From Erysipelotrichaceae bacterium (GTDB taxonomy: Bacteria > Bacillota_I > Bacilli_A > Erysipelotrichales > Erysipelotrichaceae): a DNA stretch of 64,000 nt. The notes under the pieces were generated by a model. The model did not search any database. It was not told where the DNA came from and saw only the letters and a list, made by a program, of their open reading frames with translations. The DNA lies in contig JAFQZR010000027.1 in the NCBI GenBank assembly GCA_017405785.1, positions 1 through 64,000 on the forward strand. Reading direction: 5' to 3'. A program made the position numbers and the translations under genes. Shown here in pieces: positions 34,586 to 43,053 of the stretch (position 1 is the first letter of the stretch; each line of letters begins with the position of its first letter).

Positions 34586-35326
34586 TTATCTCTTCTCCTT
34601 GTAAAGTGAGCTGGCTGCAGCTTTGTCAACTATGATGACGACATCCGGATGTTCCTGCAGTACAGATGCCGGAACATTCTCGGTAACAGGTCCCATTACA
34701 CATGCCTGGATGGCATTTGCCTTATTTTCGCCGTTGGCGACCAGGATGATCTTCTTAGCTGCCATAACATTTGAGATGCCCATGGTAATGGCCTGTACAG
34801 GTACTTTTGTGATGTCATTGTCGAAGAATCTGGCATTGTCCTGAATTGTAGACAGGTTCAGATCAACGACATGAGTTACTGAATCGAAGGATGTGCCCGG
34901 TTCATTGAACCCGATGTGGCCGTTTGAACCGATACCGAGGATCTGTACATCGATGACGTTTTCGTCAAGAGCCCGGTTATAGGCTTCACACTGTTCCTTT
35001 AAGTCACCTTCACTGCTTGGAATATGGATGTTTTCTTCCGGAATGTCCAGCCCGTCAAACAGATTGCGGTGCATGAATGAGTAATAGCTTTCCGGATGTT
35101 CTTTTGGTAATCCGACATATTCGTCAAGGTTGTAGGTTCTGACCTGCCGGTAAGATGTTCCGTTTTCTTCGTGGTCCTTGATCATCAGCTGATAAAGTCC
35201 GACCGGTGAAGAGCCTGTGGCCAGTCCCAGAACCGCATCCGGCTTTTCCGTGACGGTCTTCTTGATCTCCTCAAACGCTTTCTGTGATATCTCCTGATAA
35301 TCATTGACTCTGATAACTTTCATCAT
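34586..35326 (-). CDS. nagB: Glucosamine-6-phosphate deaminase
   Basis: 246 residues. Converts glucosamine-6-phosphate to fructose-6-phosphate and ammonia. Motifs: LGLATGSSPVGLY (about 34-46), YNLDEYVG with the catalytic Asp, LGIGSNGHIGFNEPG, and a C-terminal QEHPDVVIIVDKAAAS. Two ATGs stand in tandem (35326 and 35323). AAGGAG is 14 bases away, rather far, so the second ATG or another signal may be used. nagA is not adjacent. Confidence 0.93.
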   Translation of the reverse strand: MMKVIRVNDYQEISQKAFEEIKKTVTEKPDAVLGLATGSSPVGLYQLMIKDHEENGTSYRQVRTYNLDEYVGLPKEHPESYYSFMHRNLFDGLDIPEENIHIPSSEGDLKEQCEAYNRALDENVIDVQILGIGSNGHIGFNEPGTSFDSVTHVVDLNLSTIQDNARFFDNDITKVPVQAITMGISNVMAAKKIILVANGENKANAIQACVMGPVTENVPASVLQEHPDVVIIVDKAAASSLYKEKR

Positions 35327-35391
35327 AAACAGTATTCTCGCTCCTTCGTAATTAATATAATCAGTAATTGCTAAAAACTCAATTGTTTTGA

Positions 35392-36297
35392 TTATCTGAC
35401 TTTACGGTTCTTCGGCACTCTCAGTGACAGTGACTGAGGAATGATCTCAAAGGTGGCTTCCGTAGTAGAGGTATTCTCACCGTCAATCTGAAGATTGACT
35501 TTTCTGTCGAATTTCATGGATACTTTCTTTCCCTTCAGTATCATTACTTCCGGCTGACCGACATGCTTGCCCTTGGAATATTTCAGGATCAGCTGGATCA
35601 GTCTTAAGGTTTTTACCGGACCGTTGACCAGACAGATGTCGAAGTATCCGTCAGTCAGGCTGGCTTCCGGAGCAGGGTTGAACATTCCCCCATAATATGC
35701 GCCATTAGTTACGACCGCTATAACGGAATTCTTAGTATAATGCTGACCGTCTATTTCAATATCAGTTTTAAATGTCTGGGGATGCAGTCCGACCTTGAAG
35801 GCTGAATAGGCATAAACCAGATTTCCCGGAATATTAAGTTCCTTTTTGACGTAATCGCAGGCATAGACATTGATGTCTGCGTCCAGTCCGAAGGAAGTGA
35901 TGTTCATGAAGCGTTCTTTACCGTTCATCAATCCGGTATCGATCATGACGTTTTCTCCTTCGATAAGACTGACCAGGACATCTTCCTTCTTGATGATTCC
36001 CTTGTCTACAGACTTGTAGAAATCATTGCCGGTACCGCCCGGTACAACACACATTGTCACTCCCGGATTAATGCCGTCGAGCACTTCCTTGGCCGTTCCG
36101 TCGCCACCGACAGAATAGACGATGACATCGTCTTCAGCCGTATACTTTGACGCCAGTTCCGTAGCATGTCTGACATATTCAGTCTGTTCGATAACATATT
36201 CGCCGCCGTTTTTGGCGAAGTAGCTTTCAATCATGGGGATGTATGCCACTCCGTTTCCCTTGCCGGCTGTAGGATTTACAATAAATACATGTTTCAT
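35392..36297 (-). CDS. Diacylglycerol kinase family lipid kinase (DgkB/YegS-like)
   Basis: 301 residues. FIVNPTAGKGN near the N-terminus, the nucleotide-binding SVGGDGTAKEVLDGI (about 62-76) and PGGTGNDFYKS, then NGAYYGGMFNPAPEASLTDGYFD in the C-terminal beta-sandwich domain. This family phosphorylates diacylglycerol or related lipids at the membrane face; DgkB is the Gram-positive version in lipoteichoic-acid turnover. The substrate here is inferred. GGGAGGGG lies six bases before the ATG. Confidence 0.87.
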   Translation of the reverse strand: MKHVFIVNPTAGKGNGVAYIPMIESYFAKNGGEYVIEQTEYVRHATELASKYTAEDDVIVYSVGGDGTAKEVLDGINPGVTMCVVPGGTGNDFYKSVDKGIIKKEDVLVSLIEGENVMIDTGLMNGKERFMNITSFGLDADINVYACDYVKKELNIPGNLVYAYSAFKVGLHPQTFKTDIEIDGQHYTKNSVIAVVTNGAYYGGMFNPAPEASLTDGYFDICLVNGPVKTLRLIQLILKYSKGKHVGQPEVMILKGKKVSMKFDRKVNLQIDGENTSTTEATFEIIPQSLSLRVPKNRKVR

Positions 36298-36351
36298 GGT
36301 ACCCCTCCCATTAATAAAAAATAGTATAGCACCATTTAACAGTCAAGGAAA

Positions 36352-36373
36352 AGAAAAAAGCGCTTTCGCGCTT
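36352..36373 (-). terminator. Terminator of pduL
   Basis: Minus strand: AAGCGC GAAA GCGCTT then TTTTCTTTT; the first arm overlaps the stop codon. Confidence 0.8.
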
Positions 36374-36950
36374 ACTTGACGATTATGCCCTGGTTAGGTG
36401 CCCCGGCAGCATTTGATTCATCAGTATCAATATGCATTGCCAGTGCGTATGAATCGCTTACTCTGACTACTGTGTTGTCAAATACCAGTGAGCGGGTATC
36501 ATCAACCCCGTTGAATACCTTTACGGAGACGATCTGACCGTTCTTTACTTCGTAGTGATCAGCATCAGCTACAGTCATGTGAACATGTCTCATGGCAGCG
36601 ATGACGCCTTCTTCTACTTCAACTTCTCCGGCAGGGCCGACCAGCTTGCATCCGGCTGAACCGGCGATGTCGCCTGATTCTCTTACCGGTGCCTTGATTC
36701 CCAGCTGTCTGGCTTCCGTTAAAGATACTTCGATCTGTGTCTGCTTTCTTACCGGTCCCAGAATTGAGCAGTTAAGCTCTCCCTTAGGTCCGACAACCTT
36801 GACCTTTTCGTTGCTGGCGAACTGGCCCGGCTGTGACAGCATCTTTCTGATGGTGAGCTGATAGCCTTCACCGAACAGTTTTTCCAGATGTTCCTGGGTT
36901 ACATGAACATGTCTGGCGCTAGTTTCTACTAAAAATGTATCCTGACTCAT
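36372..36950 (-). CDS. pduL: Phosphate propanoyltransferase (PduL-type phosphotransacylase)
   Basis: 192 residues. Two tandem beta-barrel-like halves each carry a zinc motif: ETSARHVHVT (about 9-18) and AAMRHVHMT (about 119-127). PduL swaps CoA and phosphate on acyl groups and is unrelated in fold to Pta. There is no microcompartment gene around it, and the N-terminus lacks an encapsulation-peptide extension. It may therefore serve as the general phosphotransacetylase feeding ackA (inference). AGAGGGG lies before the ATG. It is monocistronic with its own terminator. Confidence 0.9.
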   Translation of the reverse strand: MSQDTFLVETSARHVHVTQEHLEKLFGEGYQLTIRKMLSQPGQFASNEKVKVVGPKGELNCSILGPVRKQTQIEVSLTEARQLGIKAPVRESGDIAGSAGCKLVGPAGEVEVEEGVIAAMRHVHMTVADADHYEVKNGQIVSVKVFNGVDDTRSLVFDNTVVRVSDSYALAMHIDTDESNAAGAPNQGIIVK

Positions 36951-37020
36951 TCTACATCCCCTCTTTCGAAATCATTATACATAAAATGCCCTTTTTATAC
37001 CATCAATATATTGTTAATTG

Positions 37021-37049
37021 TTTACAAAAACAGTCAAATATGTTTAAAT
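37021..37049 (+). promoter_or_regulatory. Promoter of tRNA-His
   Basis: TTTACA (37021-37026), 17-bp spacer, TTAAAT (37044-37049), placing +1 a few bases before the tRNA. Confidence 0.65.
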
Positions 37050-37059
37050 GATTAAGCAT

Positions 37060-37138
37060 GGCGGATGTGGTGAAGTTGGTTAACACACTGGATTGTGGCT
37101 CCAGCATTTCGTGGGTTCGAGTCCCATCATTCGCCCCA
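37060..37138 (+). tRNA. tRNA-His (anticodon GTG)
   Basis: Cloverleaf: G-1 at 37060, acceptor GCGGATG pairing with CATTCGC, anticodon stem CTGGA/TCCAG around TTGTGGC (anticodon 37095-37097), T arm GTGGG-TTCGAGT-CCCAT, discriminator C and encoded CCA at 37136-37138. The extra G at -1 opposite C73 is the identity element for histidyl-tRNA synthetase. Single-gene unit with its own promoter and terminator. Confidence 0.95.
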
Positions 37139-37151
37139 CTTTTAAATCAAG

Positions 37152-37175
37152 ATCTCTGAAATCAGAGATTTTTTT
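37152..37175 (+). terminator. Terminator of tRNA-His
   Basis: ATCTCTGA / TCAGAGAT with a 2-nt core, then six Ts. Confidence 0.85.
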
Positions 37176-37214
37176 ATACAAATGAAAACAGCTGGTCATT
37201 CAGCTGTTTCTTTT

Positions 37215-39101
37215 TTATGCTTCCGGCAGACGTAATTCGATCTTGAACAGATCGCCGTCGATGAACAGATCCAGTGATCCGTGCTGAATGTCAGCCAGGC
37301 TTCTGGCGATGTTCAGACCCAGTCCGCTGCCTTCGGTATGGCGGGAAGAATCCCCTCTGACAAATCTCTCCATGAGCTCTTCGGAACTGATGTTGAGCTT
37401 TTCCTTGGAAATGTTTTTTATCGAAATGCGGACATCGTCTTCAACCTTGTCAACATCAATATAAACACGCGTGTTAGGCAAAGCATACTTGTAGATGTTG
37501 TTATAGAGGTTGTTCAGGATCCTCCAGAACAGATTTCCGTCAGCCATGACATAACATCCGTTTTCCGGAGTTGTGACTATGACATCAAGTCCCTTCTCCT
37601 GCAGTTTCTCCTGATATTCAGATAACGACTGGTTCAGGATCTCGTTGACATTGATCTTTGTCAGTTCAACGTTAATGTTACCGGTAGAGGCCTTGGAAGC
37701 TTCAATAAGGTCTTCTATGAGCTTTTTCAGTCTGTCTGACTGTCTGGCCAATACCTCCAGATACTGCGTCTCTTCTTCATCGGTATGCTCCTTCTGCAGC
37801 AGATCAACATAGTTGATGATACTGGTCAGCGGAGTCTTTATGTCATGAGAGACATTGGTGATAAGTTCCGTCTTCAGATGTTCTGATTTCATTTCCCTTT
37901 CAACTGCCAGTCTGATTCCATCCTGAATGGAGTTGATGTTTTCGGCATGCTGCTTGAGAGAATTAGGCATGAGATTTGTTTCTATTTCGGCGTTGAGATC
38001 TCCCTTTGCTGTCTTAGCTGTCTTGACTTTGATCTCATCAGCCTTTACCAGCCACCACAGCATGTAGGCACATACGACCACTGTCCGTATTACCAAAGGA
38101 ATGTATTCCTGCTCGTCTATTGAGAACATCATGATAAACAGATAGATGACTAACAGAACGATGAACTTCCAGACGATTCTCAGACCCAGGAAGATCTGAC
38201 ATATGTAGGAAATAACGGCATAGCTGATGGTATTTTTCAGCAGGCCGCCCTTCTTGATTCTCTTGGCAGTTGATACCATCCAGAACAGTACCACAATGCC
38301 GAGAACCAGCAGAATTCCTACTATTCCCGCTATGGATAACGGATCCATGTAAGGCAGATTATCCAGATCTTTTCCGGCATATATTACCAGCCCGCACAGT
38401 CCGGCACAGACAGCCGTAAACATGTCATAAGGCATTCTGTCAAAGACATTCAGGATCAGACCGTCATAGCTGTTGTCATAACCGGCGCTGGAAAGGATGA
38501 ATAACAGGTCCATTATTATGCCTATGATCAGTCCTACTGCGACGGCAATAACGGTAACCACCTGGTTTTTGTAACTGACATAGTCGTTGCAGCTTGTCTT
38601 TATTTCATCATCATAGATCGGCGGATCATAGAATCTGATCTCTATTTTAAGGTCTTTGCTGTTACGCTGTTTAGGCATGGCGGTATGGAATGAATCAAGA
38701 TGCTCTATCGGCATGTTGGCATCTTCGTTTATGTAGTAATAGAAGAATACATAGGTAACCAGATCATCCGCTTCACTCGGACTTTCCAGCACCTTGACGT
38801 AGTCATTGCCTTCAGCTTCGTATACCGCATATGAATAGTTCGCCTTGTAATTGATTCCGTTCAGAGTATTTGGATCGCTGATATAGTAATCCTGGATGTC
38901 ATAAGCCAGCCGGCTGGCATCCCTGATCCCCTGATCTGACTTGTAGTATGAACCGCTGTCATCAAATACTCCGGCATTGTACATTTTTATTCCCAGATAT
39001 CCGCAATACAGAAGTCCCAGACACATCGCGATCAGAAGGATTACGGCTATGGCCTTGGTGAAGACATTCTCGTATTTCTTAGGCTTTCTTGTTAGACTCA
39101 T
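37215..39101 (-). CDS. Multi-pass membrane sensor histidine kinase
   Basis: 628 residues from the ATG at 39101 (GGAGG six bases upstream; the frame extends to 39125 inside the regulator gene). One N-terminal helix (about 17-38), an extracytoplasmic stretch (about 40-180), then roughly six further helices to about 355. HisKA has NVSHDIKTPLTSIINYVDLL. The HATPase domain has NLYNNIYKYA and GSGLGLNIARSLADI. No HAMP domain is visible. Helix number and the lack of HAMP suggest sensing within or through the membrane, as in envelope-stress kinases. It partners with the overlapping OmpR-type regulator. Confidence 0.88.
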   Translation of the reverse strand: MSLTRKPKKYENVFTKAIAVILLIAMCLGLLYCGYLGIKMYNAGVFDDSGSYYKSDQGIRDASRLAYDIQDYYISDPNTLNGINYKANYSYAVYEAEGNDYVKVLESPSEADDLVTYVFFYYYINEDANMPIEHLDSFHTAMPKQRNSKDLKIEIRFYDPPIYDDEIKTSCNDYVSYKNQVVTVIAVAVGLIIGIIMDLLFILSSAGYDNSYDGLILNVFDRMPYDMFTAVCAGLCGLVIYAGKDLDNLPYMDPLSIAGIVGILLVLGIVVLFWMVSTAKRIKKGGLLKNTISYAVISYICQIFLGLRIVWKFIVLLVIYLFIMMFSIDEQEYIPLVIRTVVVCAYMLWWLVKADEIKVKTAKTAKGDLNAEIETNLMPNSLKQHAENINSIQDGIRLAVEREMKSEHLKTELITNVSHDIKTPLTSIINYVDLLQKEHTDEEETQYLEVLARQSDRLKKLIEDLIEASKASTGNINVELTKINVNEILNQSLSEYQEKLQEKGLDVIVTTPENGCYVMADGNLFWRILNNLYNNIYKYALPNTRVYIDVDKVEDDVRISIKNISKEKLNISSEELMERFVRGDSSRHTEGSGLGLNIARSLADIQHGSLDLFIDGDLFKIELRLPEA

Positions 39102-39789
39102 TGTTATCCTCCATCCTGTATCCATGACCCCACACTACTTTTATGTAACGGGGTTCAGACGGATTGATCTCTATTTTCTCGCGCAGATGTCTGATATGAA
39201 CGGAAACGACACCGTCACTGGTGATAGGTGTTTCGTTCCATACGGCTCTGTATATTTCATCGCTGGAATAAACCTTGCCAGGATTCTGCATCAACAGTCT
39301 CAGGATACCGTATTCCACCGGTGTCAGTTCGGCATCGTCACCGTCAACGGTAACACTCTTTTTGTCATCGTCAAGGACAATGCCCCCGATCCTGATAACA
39401 GTGGAGTTTTCGACCTTGCTGCCAAGCTGGGTGTATCTTCTTAGATGCGATCTGACTCTGGCCAGAACTTCAACGGGATTGAATGGCTTGGTGATGTAGT
39501 CATCAGCCCCGATGTTAAGTCCCAGGATCTTATCGCTGTCCTGGCTCTTGGCCGTCAGAAAAATAATGGGAACATTAGTGATTTCTCTGAGTTTGCTGGT
39601 AGTCTGGATGCCGTCCATGACAGGCATCATTATGTCCAGGAGAATAAGATCTACGTTATTATTTCTGACAACATCTATGGCCTGCTGACCGTCATAAGCT
39701 GTAAGCAGTTGGTAGTTCTCGCTGGAAAGATATATTCTAAGGGCATCAACGATGTCCTTTTCATCATCACAGATAAGTACAGTTGCCAT
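39079..39789 (-). CDS. OmpR/PhoB-type response regulator
   Basis: 236 residues from the ATG at 39789 (GAGGTGAT upstream; the frame extends to 39840 without a site). Receiver with DDE at 8-10, phospho-Asp in LILLDIMMPVMDGI (about 52) and ITKPFNPVEV. Winged-helix output domain ending SVHIRHLREKIE and VWGHGYRM. It overlaps its kinase gene by 23 bases. A TATAGT about 22 bases upstream may be the -10. Confidence 0.92.
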   Translation of the reverse strand: MATVLICDDEKDIVDALRIYLSSENYQLLTAYDGQQAIDVVRNNNVDLILLDIMMPVMDGIQTTSKLREITNVPIIFLTAKSQDSDKILGLNIGADDYITKPFNPVEVLARVRSHLRRYTQLGSKVENSTVIRIGGIVLDDDKKSVTVDGDDAELTPVEYGILRLLMQNPGKVYSSDEIYRAVWNETPITSDGVVSVHIRHLREKIEINPSEPRYIKVVWGHGYRMEDNNESNKKA

Positions 39790-39869
39790 AAGCATCACCT
39801 CTTTATCAATACTATAATATTTCTGCGCTTTAAGAAACAACAGTCATTATCATTAAGTATTTCTTAAGC

Positions 39870-39894
39870 ATGAAAAAACGGTACCGGGTACCGT
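39870..39894 (-). terminator. Terminator of the MerR-family gene
   Basis: Minus strand: ACGGTAC CCG GTACCGT followed by TTTTT. Confidence 0.8.
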
Positions 39895-39906
39895 CTTCTG
39901 TATAAT

Positions 39907-40263
39907 CTATCTTGCTTTCTGCTGGAACTGATATGTACGCCATTCAAGCAGCTGAATTGCTTTCTGGAACTTGATCAGATTGTTACGGGCAGCTGTCTGA
40001 TGATCTCTGAGGATCTGATATCTTTTCTTATATCCGGCCTGCCCTTCCTTTGAAAGCTGCATGAATTCTCTTATCTTTTCCAGCGGCATACCGGTATCAG
40101 CCAGACAGATAACCAGTCTGACATCATCGATGTCATCGTCAGTAAAAACACGGGAATTATACTTGTCCCTCTTGATGTTAGGGAACAGATCCATCTTGGC
40201 ATAATAGCGGATGGTGTGTTCATTCTCTTCAACTATCTCTGCAACTTCCTTGATTGTATACAT
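39907..40263 (-). CDS. MerR family transcriptional regulator
   Basis: 118 residues. N-terminal MerR helix-turn-helix (YTIKEVAEIVEENEHTIRYYAKMDLFPN, 2-29) with the wing and the LEKIREFMQL helix, then a dimerising helix. There is no Cys in the C-terminal part, so it is not a metal- or thiol-sensor of the classic kind. The effector is unknown. It is monocistronic. AGAGGA lies nine bases before the ATG, and a dyad at 40336-40350 is a likely operator. Confidence 0.88.
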   Translation of the reverse strand: MYTIKEVAEIVEENEHTIRYYAKMDLFPNIKRDKYNSRVFTDDDIDDVRLVICLADTGMPLEKIREFMQLSKEGQAGYKKRYQILRDHQTAARNNLIKFQKAIQLLEWRTYQFQQKAR

Positions 40264-40335
40264 ATAGCGTTCCTCTTTATGTCAATATTATATAACAAAC
40301 ACGCAAAAAACTGTATACCTAATTGAAAATAAATC

Positions 40336-40350
40336 TTAGAGTTACTCTAA
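40336..40350. promoter_or_regulatory. Dyad resembling a MerR-type operator
   Basis: TTAGAG TTA CTCTAA, a perfect 6-3-6 palindrome 73 bp upstream of the MerR gene. It is similar in style to operators of the AdhR/NmlR group of MerR regulators. Confidence 0.5.
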
Positions 40351-40412
40351 AGGCATTAAATATTCAAAGGATTTACTTGATATATTTAAATTCTTAAGTT
40401 TGATAAAAGATA

Positions 40413-40823
40413 TCAGTCGTTATAATCCTCGTTAGGAATGAAACTGACAAACGGATAAGGGCATATTTCTCTCATTGTATGCTCGAATATCACATCTTCC
40501 GGACCGTTGCAATAGACAGGTGTATCAAATGATTCACAGAACTCCGTCATGACCTGTCTGCAGGCCAGACAAGGAGCACTGTCTTCCTTTCCTCCTCCCA
40601 CTACTGCCAAAGCCTTGAACTTACGGCAGCCGCTGGATACCATGTTGAAGATGGCCACACGCTCTGCACATACAGTCATTCCGTAACTGGCATTTTCAAT
40701 GTTGCATCCGGTATAGATATTGCCGTCCTCACCCAGTACGGCAGCCCCTACCTTGAAATGTGAATACGGGGCATAGGCTTTTTCTCTTGCCTCAATTGCT
40801 CTGTTTATCAGTTCCCTTTTCAT
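40413..40823 (-). CDS. cdd: Cytidine deaminase
   Basis: 136 residues, a tetrameric-type Cdd. Zinc motifs: TVCAERVAIF (Cys and catalytic Glu, about 52-61) and the paired Cys of PCLACRQVM (about 84-92), with the N-terminal APYSHFKVGAAV. It salvages cytidine and deoxycytidine to uridines. GAAAGGAG lies before the ATG. It follows the S1-Pgi terminator by 15 bp. Confidence 0.95.
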   Translation of the reverse strand: MKRELINRAIEAREKAYAPYSHFKVGAAVLGEDGNIYTGCNIENASYGMTVCAERVAIFNMVSSGCRKFKALAVVGGGKEDSAPCLACRQVMTEFCESFDTPVYCNGPEDVIFEHTMREICPYPFVSFIPNEDYND

Positions 40824-40837
40824 AGTCGCTCTCCTTT

Positions 40838-40869
40838 CAAAAAAGACCTTCTCCCGCGGGAAAAGGTCT
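40838..40869 (-). terminator. Terminator of the S1-Pgi gene
   Basis: Minus strand: AGACCTTTTCCC / GGGAGAAGGTCT-type stem around a GC core (one mismatch), then TTTTTTG. Confidence 0.85.
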
Positions 40870-40880
40870 GTAATTAATAA

Positions 40881-42500
40881 CTAGATCTTGCCTAAAAGCT
40901 TGAACATGTTCTTCTTGTAAACTTCGACACCCGGCTGGTTGAAAGGATTGACATCCAGCATCAGAACAGTCATGGCGCAGGCTCTGAAGAAGAAGTAGAT
41001 CATGTAGCCGTAGCTGAAGGCACTGTTATCCTTGAGTGTTAACAGAACATTCGGAACGTTACCTGTATCCACATGAGCATCTACGGTACCGCGGCAGGCC
41101 ATCTTGTTGATCCAGTCGAGGTTCTTACCGGCCAGATAGTTCATGTTGTCAAGATTGGCTTCATCTGCCGGGAAATTCATATCCAGCATCGGTTCTTCAA
41201 GCGTCAGAACGGTTTCGAAGAATGTCTTATTGCCTTCCTGAATGAACTGACCCATGGAGTGCAGATCTGTAGTAAAGGTTACGCTGGCAGGATAGATACC
41301 CTTTCCTTCCTTGCCTTCGGATTCACCATAGAGCTGTTTCCACCACTCGGCTATCATTGTCATAGAAGGTTCATAGGTAACAAGTATTTCGTTGCTCTTG
41401 CCCTGCTTTTCCAGGATTCTTCTGATTACGGCATACTGATAGGCAATATTCATATCCAGATCAGGATCTCTGAAATCTTCATAAGCCTGCTGGCAGCCCT
41501 TCATCAGTTCATCGATATCGATGCCGGCAGCAGCGATAGGCAGTAAGCCGACAGCGGTAAATACGGAATAACGTCCGCCGATGTCATCAGGAATGACAAA
41601 GGTTCTGTATCCTTTCTTGTCAGCCAGTTCCTTAAGGGTTCCTCTGGCCTTATCGGTTGTGGCTATGATTCTCTTTTTGCTTTCTTCAACACCGTAATGT
41701 TCAACGATGTACTGTTCAAAGATTCTGAAGGCTACGGCTGTCTCAGTTGTGGTGCCGCTTTTGGAGATGACATTGCAGTAGACACTCTTGCCTTCGATGT
41801 GCTTCAGTATCTGCATCAGATATGTTGATGACAGACCGTTGCCACAATAGATGATCTCCGGCTTGTCATCCGGATATAAGCCCTTCATCATCTCGATGGC
41901 GCTTCTGGCACCAAGATAGGAACCGCCGATACCACATACCAGCAGAACATCAGCCTTTTCTCTGATCTCGCCGGCTGCTTCCTTGATTCTGTCGAATTCT
42001 TCCTTGTCATAGCTGTACGGCCATTCTACCCAGCCGATATAATCATTACCCTTGCAGGTCTTGTTCATGACTGATTCATGAATCTCATTGACTTTTTCCT
42101 GATAGTCTTTCAGATCTTCCTGTAAAAGTGCTCTGCTGTAATCCAGTTTCATAATTTCCTTCTCCTTTTTTATCCATTGAGGCAAAGCTGCCTTCAGCAC
42201 CTCAAAGCCGGTATCGCTGCCCTTCACTGTTATGCGTGAATAGCTGCGGCGGGTATGCCTTGACGGCTGAACAGCTTTCAGTGACAGAGTCAGATGATTG
42301 TTTTCAGGGTTTATATCGATTATCTTGACGACGATCTTTTCTCCGAGTTTGACAAAATAATGCACATCTCTGACGAAATCACTGCTGATCTCCGAGATGT
42401 GGATCATGCCGTCATACCTGTCATCTACCTTGACAAACGCTCCGTATGGCTTGATGCCAGTTACTATTCCCTGCACAACCTGACCGATCCTGTATTCCAT
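40881..42500 (-). CDS. pgi: S1 RNA-binding domain fused in frame to glucose-6-phosphate isomerase
   Basis: 539 residues from the ATG at 42500 (GGTGA upstream; an ATG four codons earlier is also possible). Residues 1-76 are an S1 domain (QVVQGIVTGIKPYGAFV) like the general-stress S1 proteins YugI/CvfD, including their usual C-terminal tail GFEVLKAALPQWI. Nine residues later comes a full Pgi (423 residues from the internal Met at 42152): GIGGSYLGAR, SKSGTTTETA, IGGRYSVFTAVGLLP, and HMDTGN-like HVDTGN. There is no stop between the two. The internal ATG keeps a strong ribosome site (AAAGGAGAAGGAAATT), so both a fusion and free Pgi may be made. Confidence 0.85.
   Translation of the reverse strand: MEYRIGQVVQGIVTGIKPYGAFVKVDDRYDGMIHISEISSDFVRDVHYFVKLGEKIVVKIIDINPENNHLTLSLKAVQPSRHTRRSYSRITVKGSDTGFEVLKAALPQWIKKEKEIMKLDYSRALLQEDLKDYQEKVNEIHESVMNKTCKGNDYIGWVEWPYSYDKEEFDRIKEAAGEIREKADVLLVCGIGGSYLGARSAIEMMKGLYPDDKPEIIYCGNGLSSTYLMQILKHIEGKSVYCNVISKSGTTTETAVAFRIFEQYIVEHYGVEESKKRIIATTDKARGTLKELADKKGYRTFVIPDDIGGRYSVFTAVGLLPIAAAGIDIDELMKGCQQAYEDFRDPDLDMNIAYQYAVIRRILEKQGKSNEILVTYEPSMTMIAEWWKQLYGESEGKEGKGIYPASVTFTTDLHSMGQFIQEGNKTFFETVLTLEEPMLDMNFPADEANLDNMNYLAGKNLDWINKMACRGTVDAHVDTGNVPNVLLTLKDNSAFSYGYMIYFFFRACAMTVLMLDVNPFNQPGVEVYKKNMFKLLGKI
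42150..42170 (-). promoter_or_regulatory. Internal ribosome site for stand-alone Pgi
   Basis: Minus strand AAGGAGAAGG lies upstream of ATG 42152, inside the S1-Pgi reading frame. MKLDYSRALLQED is a normal Pgi N-terminus. Confidence 0.7.
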
Positions 42501-42531
42501 GTTTTTCACCATCTGTATTATAACACAACAA

Positions 42532-42560
42532 TTGAATATTATACTGAGTTCATTTATAAT
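42532..42560 (+). promoter_or_regulatory. Sigma-A promoter of the yuiD-like/nfu genes
   Basis: TTGAAT (42532-42537), 17-bp spacer, TATAAT (42555-42560), followed by GGGAGGTGA before the ATG. Confidence 0.7.
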
Positions 42561-42583
42561 AATTTAACGGGAGGTGAGCATGA

Positions 42584-43048
42584 ATGTTAGACAAGATGTA
42601 TCCGTTCTATGCAGCAGCCTTTGCGTGTCTGATGGCACAGCTGCTCAAGCCCTTCATCCGTCTGGCCATTGATCATGAATGGCATCCTGAACTCATCCTG
42701 GCATCCGGTTCAATGCCTAGTTCCCACGTTGCCCTGGTATCCTCTCTGTGTCTGTCAGTAGGTTACATTGACGGCTTCTCAAGCACGTTGTTTGCTGTTA
42801 CACTGGCGCTGTCACTGATAATAACCTATGACGCAGCCAATGTCAGATACTATGCCGGCCAGAACATCCAGCTCACCAAGAAGCTGATCGATGATCTTAC
42901 CGAACTGGGACAGCTGAACCCTACCGATCCGATCTATTACAAGAAAATGAAAGAAGTCCTGGGACATACCTACCTCGAAGTACTTGGCGGTGCCATTACC
43001 GGACTTGTTACTTCATACATATACCATTATTTCATATTTAAGAGGTGA
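42584..43048 (+). CDS. Divergent PAP2 family membrane protein (YuiD-like)
   Basis: 154 residues with about four membrane helices. Motifs LKPFI, ASGSMPSSHVALVSSL (about 42-57) and YDAANVRYYAGQ correspond to the DUF212 group related to PAP2 phosphatases; the SGxPSSH signature is kept. The substrate is unknown. It overlaps the frame of the nfu gene region by few bases and shares a transcript with it. Confidence 0.85.
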   Translation: MLDKMYPFYAAAFACLMAQLLKPFIRLAIDHEWHPELILASGSMPSSHVALVSSLCLSVGYIDGFSSTLFAVTLALSLIITYDAANVRYYAGQNIQLTKKLIDDLTELGQLNPTDPIYYKKMKEVLGHTYLEVLGGAITGLVTSYIYHYFIFKR

Positions 43049-43053
43049 TTCTG

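Noticed and set aside
41073-41546. 157-codon plus-strand open frame
   Set aside because: Antisense to the Pgi coding region; no signals of its own.
42510-42522. TATAAT four bases before the first ATG of the S1-Pgi gene
   Set aside because: The next ATG (42500) has a GGTGA site at proper distance and a normal S1 N-terminus, so a short leader with a ribosome site fits better.
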